IMG/VR virus record: IMGVR_UViG_3300044492_000149
Location: 1-64,000 of that record
Source of the DNA: a virus
DNA: 64,000 nucleotides
Reading direction: 5' to 3' (one strand)
Notes under the pieces: model-generated
Databases searched by the model: none
Told to the model about the DNA's origin: nothing
Seen by the model: only the letters and a program-made list of their open reading frames with translations
Translations under genes and position numbers: made by a program
Part shown: piece after piece, positions 7,455 through 15,766 of the stretch
Layout: every line of letters begins with the position of its first letter
Position numbering within the stretch: position 1 is the first letter of the stretch

Positions 7455-7658
7455 ATGGCCAAGCTCACGAGCCGCCGGCGGAAGGGATTGCCGAAGAAGT
7501 CCTTCGCCATCCCTGGCAAGAGAAAGTACCCGATCCACGACAGAGCCCACGCCTCCAATGCCTTGGCGCGGGTGAGCCAGCATGGATCGTCGTCGCAGAA
7601 GAAAGTCGTCCGCGCAGCTGTCTGCCGGCGATACCCTGGTCTGCCAAGTTGTAAGTGA
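7455..7658 (+). CDS. small basic protein, DUF6582-like
   Basis: 67 aa, starts MAKLTSRRRKGLPKKSFAIP, then KRKYPIHDRAHASNALARV and QKKVVRAAVCRRYPGL. This arrangement (LP-SSFA-PGKR-YPI-D--HA-NALARVSQHG) is common to short phage or bacterial proteins annotated DUF6582; function unknown. Lys/Arg-rich and probably nucleic-acid associated. It is one of three small genes between terminase and portal. Confidence 0.75.
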   Translation: MAKLTSRRRKGLPKKSFAIPGKRKYPIHDRAHASNALARVSQHGSSSQKKVVRAAVCRRYPGLPSCK

Positions 7659-7668
7659 AATCGTGATC

Positions 7669-7704
7669 GTGCCGCCGTTCCGGGGGGTGTGGAAACGGCG
7701 GCAC
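7669..7704 (+). terminator. strong hairpin after small genes (terminator or attenuator)
   Basis: GTGCCGCCGTT (7669-7679) pairs with AACGGCGGCAC (7694-7704). No U-run follows (TTACACAA), so a partial or Rho-assisted stop, or an mRNA-end protector, is more likely than a strong intrinsic terminator. A second dyad CACCCAG-AGGGG-CTGGGTG lies at 7731-7749. No gene is seen in 7659-7807. Confidence 0.45.
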
Positions 7705-7730
7705 TTACACAACGGGTCGAGGGGTCGCGT

Positions 7731-7749
7731 CACCCAGAGGGGCTGGGTG
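7731..7749 (+). repeat. small hairpin CACCCAG/CTGGGTG
   Basis: A perfect 7-bp dyad with 5-nt loop in the leader between terminase and portal genes, 27 nt after the larger hairpin at 7669-7704. Possibly part of a structured 5' leader for the 7808 gene and portal. Confidence 0.4.
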
Positions 7750-7807
7750 CCAGCATAATTCACACCCCACAGGGGTTGTTCCACGGTAATCGGAAGGAAT
7801 TTTTGTC

Positions 7808-8014
7808 ATGGGTTGTGGTTGCGGTGGTCGGTCTTACGCTCCTCGGTCTGTCTTGCCGCCTAAGCGTCTGCAGGGGAATCACGCACCGATCTCGCAGCCG
7901 CCACGGATGGCGACGTCGCAGTCCCATGCGCCAGGATCTGCGCCCACCAACGTGGTCCAGTCCGCTAGCCTGCAGCAGCGCCGCGCTGCGGCTGCTAACC
8001 GCCGACAGGTCTGA
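7808..8014 (+). CDS. small hypothetical protein with Cys-Gly N-terminus
   Basis: 68 aa starting MGCGCGG, Pro/Ala/Arg/Gln-rich, no fold recognised. SD AAGGA precedes the ATG. It ends 10 nt before the portal start. The MGCGCGG start is found in other small phage head-module proteins I have seen, but no function is known. Confidence 0.55.
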   Translation: MGCGCGGRSYAPRSVLPPKRLQGNHAPISQPPRMATSQSHAPGSAPTNVVQSASLQQRRAAAANRRQV

Positions 8015-8023
8015 TAACATCCC

Positions 8024-9355
8024 ATGGGTATGCTTAGTTATCTGTTCAAGAAAGCTCCTGAACGGATCGCCAGCGATGAGCCGGTGTCGCCGATCTACTT
8101 CATGGCGGGGCAGCCGGTCCGGTTCCTTTCCTCTGCAGCAGCGATGACGGCTGAGATCGCAGTCCGTAAAGTGCCGCAGCTGTACCGCATCACGAACTTC
8201 GTCTCCAGTGCAATCCAATCGGTTCCTTGGTACTGCGAAGTCGACAACGACGTTGTCGCCATGGAACAGGCCGGCGCCAGCTCGATCAAGGCGATCAACT
8301 CCCTCTTGAAGAGCCCCAACGACAGCTTCACGGCGACGAACTTGCAGTACTGGATCGCTTTGAACCTGTTGCTGTACGCCCGCGCCCACTTCAAGGTCGG
8401 CGTCAGCTCTTCCGGCCTGCCCAACGGCATCTACCCGCTGGCCGCTAAGTACATCCGCGGCATCCTGAACAACCGCGGCACGGTCGAGAAATACGAGTAT
8501 GGCCTGAACGAGGAAAGCAAGTCGATCCTGCCGACGAGGCGGACCGCAGAGAAGACTGGCGGTGGCGTGGCTTACGCGGCTGAGATCAGTTTCCCGTCGA
8601 TCACGGGGTTGGTCGAGTACAACAAGACGCCCGCAGCGATCGAGAGCATTACCCTGCCGATCATGATCATTCAGGCTTTGATGCAGCGGGCTTTCGATAC
8701 CGCGTCCGGCCACCCGAACGTCAAGTACATTATCACGGCAGAGAAAACTCTGACGGTCCAGCAGAAAGAGGCCGTGAAGAAGCACTTGGAAGAAGCCGCT
8801 CCGGGCAACGAGGACAGCGGCAACATCCTGTTCTTGTACAACACGTCGATCACGGTCCACAAGCTCGACAATGACCTCAACGACATCCACTCGAAGCTGC
8901 CCCTCGACGACATGACCCGGCAGATCGCTGGCGTTTTTGGTGTCCCGATCGCTCTTCTAGGACTGGGGTCCGCCGACGCGGCTAAGTACGCGAACAATTA
9001 CGCGGAAAGCCGTCTGTCGTTTTGGCAAGACACGATCGTCCCGTGCTACCTGCGGCCCATCGCGACTGGGATGACAGCAGCTCTGTGCCCTGCGGGGGCG
9101 CGGATCTGTTTTGACCTCGACGATATCCCGGCCCTCTGGGAAGGCCGCGCCAAGTTGGGCCAAGTCCTCGGCACTGTGCCCTTTATGACGGACAACGAGA
9201 AGCGGGCTACGTTGGACTTCGAGCCGATCGCCGGCGGAGAGAATCTGCCGCCGCGGCCGCCGAAAGAAAGTCCAGCAACTGACACAACGGTCAAGCCTGA
9301 TGGCTCGGCTTACGCGCCCGACGACGGCGTCACGAACAGGAGGCCTCTCCAATGA
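8024..9355 (+). CDS. portal protein (HK97 type)
   Basis: 443 aa. Typical phage_portal features: VPQLYRITNFVSSAIQSVPW near residues 48-67, the LLKSPND motif near 93, a middle domain with YEYG, then LQALMQRAF-type helices and the MTRQIAGVFGVPIALLG motif near 300-317, followed by the SRLSFWQDTIVPCY helix. The dodecameric portal forms the packaging channel and the head-tail vertex. It overlaps the protease gene by 4 nt (ATGA). The C-terminus is Pro-rich and disordered. Confidence 0.93.
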   Translation: MGMLSYLFKKAPERIASDEPVSPIYFMAGQPVRFLSSAAAMTAEIAVRKVPQLYRITNFVSSAIQSVPWYCEVDNDVVAMEQAGASSIKAINSLLKSPNDSFTATNLQYWIALNLLLYARAHFKVGVSSSGLPNGIYPLAAKYIRGILNNRGTVEKYEYGLNEESKSILPTRRTAEKTGGGVAYAAEISFPSITGLVEYNKTPAAIESITLPIMIIQALMQRAFDTASGHPNVKYIITAEKTLTVQQKEAVKKHLEEAAPGNEDSGNILFLYNTSITVHKLDNDLNDIHSKLPLDDMTRQIAGVFGVPIALLGLGSADAAKYANNYAESRLSFWQDTIVPCYLRPIATGMTAALCPAGARICFDLDDIPALWEGRAKLGQVLGTVPFMTDNEKRATLDFEPIAGGENLPPRPPKESPATDTTVKPDGSAYAPDDGVTNRRPLQ

Positions 9356-10110
9356 CCAAGACCTGGCAAGCTGGCGATCGAATCGAGTGCGATCTGGCTT
9401 TCAACCCAGCGACGATGGCGGCCGGCGAAAATATTCCCGACGGCTTCATCAAGGGCATCGCGTCGACGCCAGCAACGGACGCTTACGGCCACAAGGTCCT
9501 GCCAGGGGCTTTCACGAAGTCGATCAACACCAAAGGCCTGAGCGGACCCCGCGGCATCAAGCTGCTGGCAGGCCACGACTGGCACAAGCCAGCAGGCGTC
9601 ATCAACCGTCTCGAGACTGTCGGTCAGGCGTTGCAGCTCGAAGCCCAGATGAATCTGAACGTGTCTTACGTCAAGGATCTGTACGAAGTCGCCAAGCAGA
9701 ACAACGGTTTGTCGTTTTCTGTCGGCTTTATCCTTGAAGATTTTGAGTTTGTCGACCAAGAAAAGGCCGTCGACAACGAGTTTTTGATCATAAAGAGCGG
9801 GGATTTGATGGAAGTTTCCATCGTCTGCTTCCCTGCCTGCGCCGAAGCTGAGATGAGTTTCATCAAGCAATCCCCGAATACTCTGGCAGAGTTCGAGAAG
9901 GCGCTGGTCGCCGAGGGCATCTGCAAGAGTCGGAACGAGGCGAACCGGATCACGCTGGCCGTGAAAAAGTCGGTTCACTTGTTTCATGGCAAGACGCCTC
10001 AGGAGGCGGCTCGCGTCATTGAACCGACCCATCCCTTGTTGGATGTTCACAAGCTAAGGGCCGCAACCGATCTTGCGATCAAGGCCAGGGCGTTGCTCAG
10101 CTCCCGGTGA
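9352..10110 (+). CDS. HK97-family prohead protease
   Basis: 252 aa. Peptidase U35/S78-like domain in residues about 10-165: DGFIKGIASTPATDAYGHKV, LLAGHDWHKPAGV (catalytic His near residue 76), NNGLSFSVGF (catalytic Ser near 122) and LMEVSIVCFPA. Cleaves scaffold and capsid N-termini during head maturation. The C-terminal 85 residues (ALVAEGICKSRNEANRI...) are an extra helical region that could act as scaffold. Sits between portal and capsid as in HK97. Confidence 0.92.
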   Translation: MTKTWQAGDRIECDLAFNPATMAAGENIPDGFIKGIASTPATDAYGHKVLPGAFTKSINTKGLSGPRGIKLLAGHDWHKPAGVINRLETVGQALQLEAQMNLNVSYVKDLYEVAKQNNGLSFSVGFILEDFEFVDQEKAVDNEFLIIKSGDLMEVSIVCFPACAEAEMSFIKQSPNTLAEFEKALVAEGICKSRNEANRITLAVKKSVHLFHGKTPQEAARVIEPTHPLLDVHKLRAATDLAIKARALLSSR

Positions 10111-10145
10111 GTTGACCCGCCGATCCACAATCAGGAAACACATCC

Positions 10146-11570
10146 ATGAACACCAGTCACTCACTCCTCCGAGGGACTTACCTCACGAAGGAAGCTCCTG
10201 CGGACGTCAAGGCCGCCGAGAAGGCCCTGGAGACTTTGACTCTCGAGCTTGGCAACATCACGACCGCCTTGGAAACTAACAGGAAAGAAGTGGACACCCA
10301 CTACAAGGACCTGACGACACACTTCAACGGCGTCAAGGCCGACACGGATGAGGTCAAGGAGTCTGTCAAGAAGCATGCCATCGAGTACGCTGCTCTCGTC
10401 ACCAAGCAGCAGGCGCTTGAGCAGACCATCGACAACATCAAGAAGGAGATGGACGCCCCGCTCCTCAAGGGCGGTTCGGATCTGGCTGACAACGACCGCA
10501 AGTCTGCCGTCGAGCTGCAGCGCCGCGCGTTCCTGTTCAAGGGCGGCAACGAGTTCGAGTTCAAGCCGGACATGGAGAACCTGGTCGATGCTTCGGCGTA
10601 TCGGTCGGCGGTTCGCAAGCTCATGAATGTGGGCATCGAGTCGAAGGCCAAGATTGTCCGCACGTTCACGGACATCGAGCGCAAGGCTTTCGACGGAGCT
10701 TCGCTTGACTCGGCCCTGTTCTCTCCGGAGATGCTCGGCATCGAGGTTGACTGCACGATCCTGTGCGCAGAGCTGCTCGACCTCTACGGCAATGCCACCG
10801 TCGGCAAGTCCACGTTCATGTACCCGCAGGTGCTCGACTACGGCGCCATCGGTCAGTACGACTGCGACGCCAAGTGCGACGCCGAGTACGGGCCTGAGGG
10901 CAACATCGTGTACAAGAACGGCAAGGTCAGCGACTTCCGTGGCGTCTTCTGCCTGGTCCGCAAGGTCCTGGCCGAGGCCAACTACGATCTGCTCGACTTC
11001 ATGTACCGGGCAGCGTCGCGGTCCTATCGGATCAATCGCAACCGCGCCTTGATCGCTGGCGACGGCATCAACGAGCCCCTCGGCTGGTTGACGGCGAACT
11101 GCTTCACCAAGATCAAGACCCCAACGGCGGCGTTCAATCACGTGGATTTCCGCCTGTTCTTCGCCTCAGCGCCGGTCGAGTATGGCCCGGTCGTGGCGAC
11201 GATGCACCAGAACATGTTCGCCTATCTGGCGGCCATGACTGACTCGGTCGGCCGGTTCATCTTCGGCGAAGGCCTGATGACCTACAGCCCTGACGACGTG
11301 CGGGAGCGCATCCGCATCTCGAACTGCCTGCCGGACGCCACGCATGGCTTGACGAAGGGTTCGGCAGCCGCCCCGTTCACCACCGGCGACTTCTTGTTCG
11401 CTGCCGGCGCTTGGAAGCAGGCGTACTACATGGTGAACAAGCGTCCCCTCTGGATCGAGCAGTGGGAAGGCCAGAGCTCGGCCTGGTGCGTCAAGTACCA
11501 GTTCGGTGCCGAGGACGGCGGCTTCACGGCCTGCTGCCCAGCAGCCCGCATCCTCATCGTTGGCCCTTGA
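10146..11570 (+). CDS. major capsid protein (HK97 fold)
   Basis: 474 aa. The N-terminal ~125 residues are a charged coiled coil (AEKALETLTLELGNITTALETN...) like the HK97 delta/scaffold domain removed by the protease. Then the capsid fold: ALFSPEMLGIEVDCTIL, RNRALIAGDGINEPLGW (about 302-318) and the TTGDFLFAAGAWKQAY region near 420. Contains about a dozen cysteines, more than usual, including DCDAKCDAEYG and ACCPA. Forms the icosahedral shell. Own SD region AATCAGGAAAC upstream. Confidence 0.93.
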   Translation: MNTSHSLLRGTYLTKEAPADVKAAEKALETLTLELGNITTALETNRKEVDTHYKDLTTHFNGVKADTDEVKESVKKHAIEYAALVTKQQALEQTIDNIKKEMDAPLLKGGSDLADNDRKSAVELQRRAFLFKGGNEFEFKPDMENLVDASAYRSAVRKLMNVGIESKAKIVRTFTDIERKAFDGASLDSALFSPEMLGIEVDCTILCAELLDLYGNATVGKSTFMYPQVLDYGAIGQYDCDAKCDAEYGPEGNIVYKNGKVSDFRGVFCLVRKVLAEANYDLLDFMYRAASRSYRINRNRALIAGDGINEPLGWLTANCFTKIKTPTAAFNHVDFRLFFASAPVEYGPVVATMHQNMFAYLAAMTDSVGRFIFGEGLMTYSPDDVRERIRISNCLPDATHGLTKGSAAAPFTTGDFLFAAGAWKQAYYMVNKRPLWIEQWEGQSSAWCVKYQFGAEDGGFTACCPAARILIVGP

Positions 11571-11606
11571 TCTGGGTCGGCATTTCCCCCACTGGAGACC
11601 AAGTCC

Positions 11607-11990
11607 ATGAACCTTAATCACGCTTCCCAGCACCAGGGTGTCGTTGCCTGGGACGGGACCGCCGCGCATCCGATTGATGTGCGTCATCACGTCAGCTTCT
11701 CCTTCACGTTCCGTCCTATCGCGGATCTGGCGGCAGATGCTGTCTTCACGATCAAGGCTGCGCCGGCGTCAGCCGGAGATCCTTGCGTGCCTGGCACGTT
11801 CGTCGATGTGCCTGAAGTCGTCCAGTGCGACGGCTTCGCAGTCGGGGCCGCCTCGACGGTCACGCTTCCAGCTGGAACGAAGGCGGGTTCTCTCTGCACG
11901 GCGACTTTGCCGTGCAAGCCCAATGCTTTCGTTGAAGTCACCGGTCCAGCTACCGCGACGGCGGTAGCCATTCTTTCGGGGCCGATGTGA
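11607..11990 (+). CDS. putative head decoration / capsid-associated protein
   Basis: 127 aa, beta-rich, no signal peptide; cysteines in DPCVPG, VQCDG and LCTATLPC. The position directly after the major capsid gene and the beta-rich composition (SFSFTFRPIADL..., TVTLPAGTKAG) fit a decoration or head-stabilising protein. No family hallmark seen, so the role is from context only. The next gene's GTG overlaps its TGA. Confidence 0.6.
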   Translation: MNLNHASQHQGVVAWDGTAAHPIDVRHHVSFSFTFRPIADLAADAVFTIKAAPASAGDPCVPGTFVDVPEVVQCDGFAVGAASTVTLPAGTKAGSLCTATLPCKPNAFVEVTGPATATAVAILSGPM

Positions 11991-12391
11991 GGGTTGCTAA
12001 CAACAAACCCATGAGGATCGAGCCCGGGGATCAAGTCGTGATCCGGGCTCGCCTGCCTGCCAAGTCCCAGCTTGGCAGGCTCTACGTCTTCGCCAAGGAA
12101 GCCCGCGGCGAGGATTTCTCGCCTTACGTGCCGCGGATGACGTCGTTCGAAGAGCCCAGCATGGCGACGCCGGTGTCCCTGCGGTTGATCGACTCTCATC
12201 CGGAGAAACGCGTCTCGTTCACGTCTGACATCGACGGCTACGTCTGCGTCATGCAGGAAGTGGACGATTTCCGCGACCCTTTGGCGCATGTTAATATGCG
12301 GCGGATCATCGACCGCAACCTGAATTGGCGGCGTCGCGCTGCTCGATTGATCAACGGGATGGTACCGTGGAAGAACTGGCAGAACCGCTGA
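11987..12391 (+). CDS. hypothetical head-module protein
   Basis: 134 aa from GTG at 11987. N-terminus MRIEPGDQVVIRARLPA looks like a beta-barrel element (residues about 10-26). C-terminus is basic (MRRIIDRNLNWRRRAARL). Function not recognised; head completion is inferred from position between capsid and connector genes. Overlaps the following gene by about 25 nt if that gene starts at GTG 12367. Confidence 0.65.
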   Translation: MRVANNKPMRIEPGDQVVIRARLPAKSQLGRLYVFAKEARGEDFSPYVPRMTSFEEPSMATPVSLRLIDSHPEKRVSFTSDIDGYVCVMQEVDDFRDPLAHVNMRRIIDRNLNWRRRAARLINGMVPWKNWQNR

Positions 12392-12726
12392 TCGAGACCC
12401 CAGACAAAGCCCCATCGACGGCCTCGGGCCTGATGGGTGTCGTCATGATTCACACTAGTGGTCAAGACGACGAGGTGCGATGGTTCGACTACAAGCCGAC
12501 TTTTTACGCCGACGCGATCCGGGTGGTCTGGGACCACGACACAATGGCGGTGGCGATCCCGGCCGAGACGGCAGATTACCTGCTGAAGAACGGCTACGCT
12601 CGGCCGATGACAGCCGACGAGGTTGCTGCTTACAACGAGCAGCTGAAGAAGCCCGAGACTGAGCCTGAGAAAGCCGAAAAGGTCACGGGGAAGTCGAAGT
12701 CAAAGAAGGAGAAAACTGATGATTAA
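12367..12726 (+). CDS. hypothetical protein with Lys-rich tail
   Basis: 119 aa if started at GTG 12367 (VEELAEPL...); the in-frame start at 12325 lies deeper in the previous gene and ATG 12433 is an alternative. The core (MIHTSGQDDEVRWFDYKPTF, then AETADYLLKNGYARPMTADE) resembles short head-module phage proteins of unknown role, with YLL-NGYARP typical of a single domain capped by a helix. The last 25 residues are a Lys/Glu/Ser tail. Confidence 0.65.
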   Translation: MEELAEPLIETPDKAPSTASGLMGVVMIHTSGQDDEVRWFDYKPTFYADAIRVVWDHDTMAVAIPAETADYLLKNGYARPMTADEVAAYNEQLKKPETEPEKAEKVTGKSKSKKEKTDD

Positions 12727-12802
12727 GGTACGCTGCACCAATGCTTGTACCCAGAACGCGGCGACGACTCTCGCACCGCCGCCGTGCTTTACGTGCACGT
12801 GA
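12719..12802 (+). CDS. Cys-rich microprotein (27 aa)
   Basis: ATG overlaps the end of the previous gene (GATGATTAA). Encodes MIKVRCTNACTQNAATTLAP followed by PPCFTCT and TGA. Four Cys in 27 residues (CxxxC and CxxC) could bind metal or be crosslinked. Too short for confident gene calling; supported only by start overlap and composition. Confidence 0.35.
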   Translation: MIKVRCTNACTQNAATTLAPPPCFTCT

Positions 12803-12833
12803 TCTAGACTCGTTGCGTGTGCGAAAGGGGAGA

Positions 12834-12861
12834 CTGGAGGGGTTTGCAACCGCTCCTCCAG
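12834..12861 (+). promoter_or_regulatory. mRNA hairpin upstream of Ig-like protein gene
   Basis: CTGGAGG-GGTT-TGC-AACC-GCT-CCTCCAG folds as an 11-bp stem with a 3-nt bulge. It is flanked by a direct repeat GATCTAGAC (12801 and 12883 regions). It lies in the 90-nt gap before the ATG at 12893. Without a U-run it may attenuate or protect mRNA rather than terminate. Confidence 0.45.
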
Positions 12862-12892
12862 ATCTTCTAATCCTTCTGAAAGGATCTAGACC

Positions 12893-13585
12893 ATGTACCA
12901 TTTCACGGTCGATCAAGCCGTCAGCGATGGCTGTCAGGTTTGCTGCTGCGAGAAGTTGTCCCTGAAGCCAGGGACCGTGAACAAGGTAACAGTCAGCTAC
13001 GTGCCGTGGGCAGCGCCGATCGGGCAGCTCCACTGCAACCCACAGTTCGTGCTGGAGCAGATGGAAACCTGCCCCGTGCCGATGACGGGCAACCTGCCGC
13101 CAAGCATTGTGGCTCCCGTCGAGTTCACGACGCCCATGAATACTCTGCTAGAAGGCGTCCTTGGCGACAAAGTCGCGGACCCTGAGTCAGCACCGACGAC
13201 GTTCAAGCTCTTGCCGTTGTACGGGCCGCAGCACGGCACCCTGATCTTGCACGAGACGGGGATGTTCGACTACACACCAGTGCCGAACTACAAAGGCCCG
13301 GACAGTTTCTACGCATCAGCCTCGGACGGCACCAACACGTTCGTCTTCGAGACTCGGATCGGAGTGGAGCAGGCCGCGTCGCCGCCCACGCCGTCCATCA
13401 GCATCATCAGCGAGGGAGTTCAGGTGGACCAGCGATACCACATGATCTCTTTCCCTGTGAAAGTGTCTCCAGGAGCGGGGCTCTGTGAGGTCTGGCGCCT
13501 GACTGTTTTACAGTCGGCGCTAGACTGCTCCTGTTTCTGCTTCAACCGCACCGACTGCTTCGACATTGGGATCGCCAAGTGCTGA
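12893..13585 (+). CDS. Cys-rich structural protein with cadherin/Ig-like domain
   Basis: 230 aa. Residues about 70-160 show the bacterial cadherin-like/Big_9 pattern: VEFTTPMNTLLEGVLGDKV, PLYGPQHGTLILHETGMFDY, then TPVPNYKGPDSFYASASDG. The N-terminus has CQVCCCEK and the C-terminus CSCFCFNRTDC, so this is a very Cys-rich protein (13 Cys). Such domains decorate virion surfaces. It sits between capsid and connector genes, so it may be a head or neck decoration. SD AAAGGATC is close to the ATG. Confidence 0.7.
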   Translation: MYHFTVDQAVSDGCQVCCCEKLSLKPGTVNKVTVSYVPWAAPIGQLHCNPQFVLEQMETCPVPMTGNLPPSIVAPVEFTTPMNTLLEGVLGDKVADPESAPTTFKLLPLYGPQHGTLILHETGMFDYTPVPNYKGPDSFYASASDGTNTFVFETRIGVEQAASPPTPSISIISEGVQVDQRYHMISFPVKVSPGAGLCEVWRLTVLQSALDCSCFCFNRTDCFDIGIAKC

Positions 13586-14289
13586 CACCTCGGGGATTGA
13601 TACCGATCCCGCGGCCCAGCAGCACGGACCTGCCGCCGCCACCGCCGCCGACGTCTTTCGATTGGTCTGCTCGATTGTCGATCGAGATGATCCGGCAGCA
13701 CACCAAGACGGAAGACGTGCCTGGAGTGACCGACGATCAGCTGATGCTGTATCGGTCAGCGGCGATCGAGGCGGCTGAACTCTACACGGGCATGCTCCTG
13801 TCAGGCCAGAAAAACATAATCGAGCCCGTTCAGGGACCGTCTCAGGTTCGCCGACCCGGCCACTACCACTACATCCACCGCCTGCGGTACCCGACGGCGG
13901 ATCAGTACGCTTACCTTTTTGGTTCGCCGTGGCCCACAGACAACATGACGTTCATGGTGCCCGTCGGTACCCGAACGATCAAGATCCCAGTTCGGACGGG
14001 GTACGTCGACACCCATAATTGCTGCGATCCCTGCTCTGAGCATCACCTCAACGCCGGCATGCAGTTGTCCTATCGGGCTGGGTTCACTTCGCCGGATCAG
14101 GTTCCCTCGGGCGTCATCATTGGCATCCTGCAGTTCATTGCTTGGGTCGTTCAGCATCCGGGCGACGAGTTGCTGACGATGAGAAACACGGAACAAGCCA
14201 GGACAGGTGGCGTTGGTGGCACGAACAACATCGCTATGGCCAGCGGCGCCCTCGAGTCTTGGCGCTTGTACAACCCGGAAGCGGTATGA
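13579..14289 (+). CDS. head-tail connector / adaptor protein (gp6-like)
   Basis: 236 aa from GTG at 13579, overlapping the previous stop. After a Pro-rich N-terminus, residues about 37-75 (IEMIRQHTKTEDVPGVTDDQ, then LMLYRSAAIEAAELYTG) match the helical HK97 gp6/SPP1 gp15-type adaptor. A beta-rich central part and a final helix (GIILQFIAWVVQHPGDELL-like) complete it. It is the first ring docking to the portal. Call by pattern and position. Confidence 0.7.
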   Translation: MLTPRGLIPIPRPSSTDLPPPPPPTSFDWSARLSIEMIRQHTKTEDVPGVTDDQLMLYRSAAIEAAELYTGMLLSGQKNIIEPVQGPSQVRRPGHYHYIHRLRYPTADQYAYLFGSPWPTDNMTFMVPVGTRTIKIPVRTGYVDTHNCCDPCSEHHLNAGMQLSYRAGFTSPDQVPSGVIIGILQFIAWVVQHPGDELLTMRNTEQARTGGVGGTNNIAMASGALESWRLYNPEAV

Positions 14290-14696
14290 ATATCTCGGAC
14301 TTACGCCACCGGATCAGGCTTTGCTCGGCCGACGACGTCGTCGTGGCGAACGGTGCTATGGAATTGTCTCGGCGAGAAGTCGTTACCTGCTGGGCGCACA
14401 TCAAGTCTCTCTCTAACTTACCCTCGTTTTTGTCGCGGATGGGCTACGCCATCAAAGAGGGGTTTGACCGGGAGACCCACGTGATTACGGTCCGGGCTCA
14501 TCTGGGCCTTTCAGTCACGAGCGCTGCCTGGGTGTACGAGGAGTTCAGGGTTTCCGAGCCACGCTGGTACAAGGTCATAGGTTTCTCAGAACAAGACAGT
14601 TGGCTGGCTTTGAGCTGTCATCTCGTCGAGCGGTCTGACCTGGCGCAACCACCGACAGGAGATCTCGTAGCTAAGGCTAGCGATATTCTCCTATGA
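14286..14696 (+). CDS. head closure / head-tail joining protein
   Basis: 136 aa from ATG 14286, overlapping the previous TGA (ATGA). N-terminus MNISDLRHRIRLCSADDV is the signature of phage head-tail joining (SPP1 gp16-like) proteins. The C-terminal WYKVIGFSEQD ... LALSCHLVER matches the closing strand of the barrel. Acts as the stopper under the adaptor ring. Confidence 0.78.
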   Translation: MNISDLRHRIRLCSADDVVVANGAMELSRREVVTCWAHIKSLSNLPSFLSRMGYAIKEGFDRETHVITVRAHLGLSVTSAAWVYEEFRVSEPRWYKVIGFSEQDSWLALSCHLVERSDLAQPPTGDLVAKASDILL

Positions 14697-15055
14697 TCGA
14701 GATCACGTTCCAGCCTTGGCGACCGTTCATAGCTCGGAAGAAACCTGACACGATCAGGAAGTGGTTGAGGGGCATCGGCGAGGCGTCTAAGCAAGCGTTC
14801 ACAGGCGGCATGGGTGGTTCACCGCCGTCGTCGCCTGGCGAGTACCCGGCCGTTCGAACAGGCCGATTGAAAGGATCTGTTTCGTTCACGACGACAAGCG
14901 ACTCAGTGACCATCGGCAGCAACATGCCTTACAGCATCTACCTGCGGATGGGCACGTACAAGATGGCCCGCCGGAAAATGAGCGACAACGCTCTTAAGGA
15001 AGGCGTGGAAAAGGCCGGCCGATTGAAAAAATGGGTGGAGTGGACACGGATTTAG
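14693..15055 (+). CDS. HK97 gp10-like neck/tail completion protein
   Basis: 120 aa. Contains SPPSSPGEYPAVRTGRLKGS (about 41-60) and NMPYSIYLRMGTYKMARRKM (about 78-97), the family motif of gp10-like proteins (P-RTG-L--S ... PYA-YLE-GT-KM--RP). It follows the head-tail joining gene with a 4-nt overlap, the usual order. Confidence 0.8.
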   Translation: MIEITFQPWRPFIARKKPDTIRKWLRGIGEASKQAFTGGMGGSPPSSPGEYPAVRTGRLKGSVSFTTTSDSVTIGSNMPYSIYLRMGTYKMARRKMSDNALKEGVEKAGRLKKWVEWTRI

Positions 15056-15058
15056 GTC

Positions 15059-15148
15059 GTGACTAACGAACTCTGGCCTTTTTTCCTTTTGATAGCGATA
15101 GCAGCGGTCCCGTGGCTGTCGATCATAATCATCATGACCATGCGATGA
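15059..15148 (+). CDS. single-TM microprotein (29 aa)
   Basis: GTG 15059 to TGA 15146-15148. Nearly all of it is one membrane helix (LWPFFLLIAIAAVPWLSIII). It fills the gap between two structural genes with 3-4 nt spacing on both sides, which supports coding. Function unknown. Confidence 0.4.
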   Translation: MTNELWPFFLLIAIAAVPWLSIIIIMTMR

Positions 15149-15152
15149 AAAA

Positions 15153-15737
15153 ATGGATGCCCAAACACCGAAGGAAGTTCTGCCTGAGCGGCGATTCCTC
15201 CCAGCTCTCGCAGAGGCCGTGGCCACCTGGTTCCCTGAACTGGGTGGCCGCGCGCTAGCTGTGTCAGAGGTCTCAGTCACGAAGGAAAACATCCCAACCC
15301 TGCCGCTTGCTATGGTCGCTTTTGCCCGCTCGACGTCAGAACAGCCGCTTCATCAGCGCAGCGAGATGTTCGAGATCCAAGACGCTTTCATCATCGAGTT
15401 CTGGATGGAGCCGTCGCGGTACAAGAAAGCGAATGGTTCAGAGACGCCGTTCTGGAGTTACTATGACTACGAGGCCGTCCGCGATACCCTGCTCGCCAAC
15501 ATCACGCAGTGGGAAACCCCCGGCGGCGAACGGATCGCTTTCCGTGGCCTGACGATCGACGCTGATCCGTTGGCCGTGACTCTGTCGTTCGCTTTCATCG
15601 CCAGCTTCCGCTGGTGCTCACCCGTCACCGAGTTCGGTATTCCTTTCACGATCAGCAGCAGGCTTTGCGCTCCAGCCATTACCTGCGTTCCGACTTGTCT
15701 GGAGGAGAATGAAGACGAATGTCACCCCTGTCCATAG
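15153..15737 (+). CDS. tail terminator / tail completion protein (putative)
   Basis: 194 aa, alpha/beta composition: LPALAEAVATWFPELG helix, strand-rich middle (FEIQDAFIIEFWMEP, AVTLSFAFIASFRWC) and Cys-rich end (CAPAITCVPTCLEENEDECHPCP, five Cys). Position after the gp10-like gene and before the sheath fits the tail-terminator ring. No sequence hallmark, so context-based. Confidence 0.55.
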   Translation: MDAQTPKEVLPERRFLPALAEAVATWFPELGGRALAVSEVSVTKENIPTLPLAMVAFARSTSEQPLHQRSEMFEIQDAFIIEFWMEPSRYKKANGSETPFWSYYDYEAVRDTLLANITQWETPGGERIAFRGLTIDADPLAVTLSFAFIASFRWCSPVTEFGIPFTISSRLCAPAITCVPTCLEENEDECHPCP

Positions 15738-15766
15738 GCTTCAGGACCCCGAAGAGGAGCTCTACA

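Noticed and set aside
7760-8890. long minus-strand ORF (376 codons) opposite the portal gene
   Set aside because: Antisense shadow of a clear portal protein in GC-rich DNA; no start signal or family.
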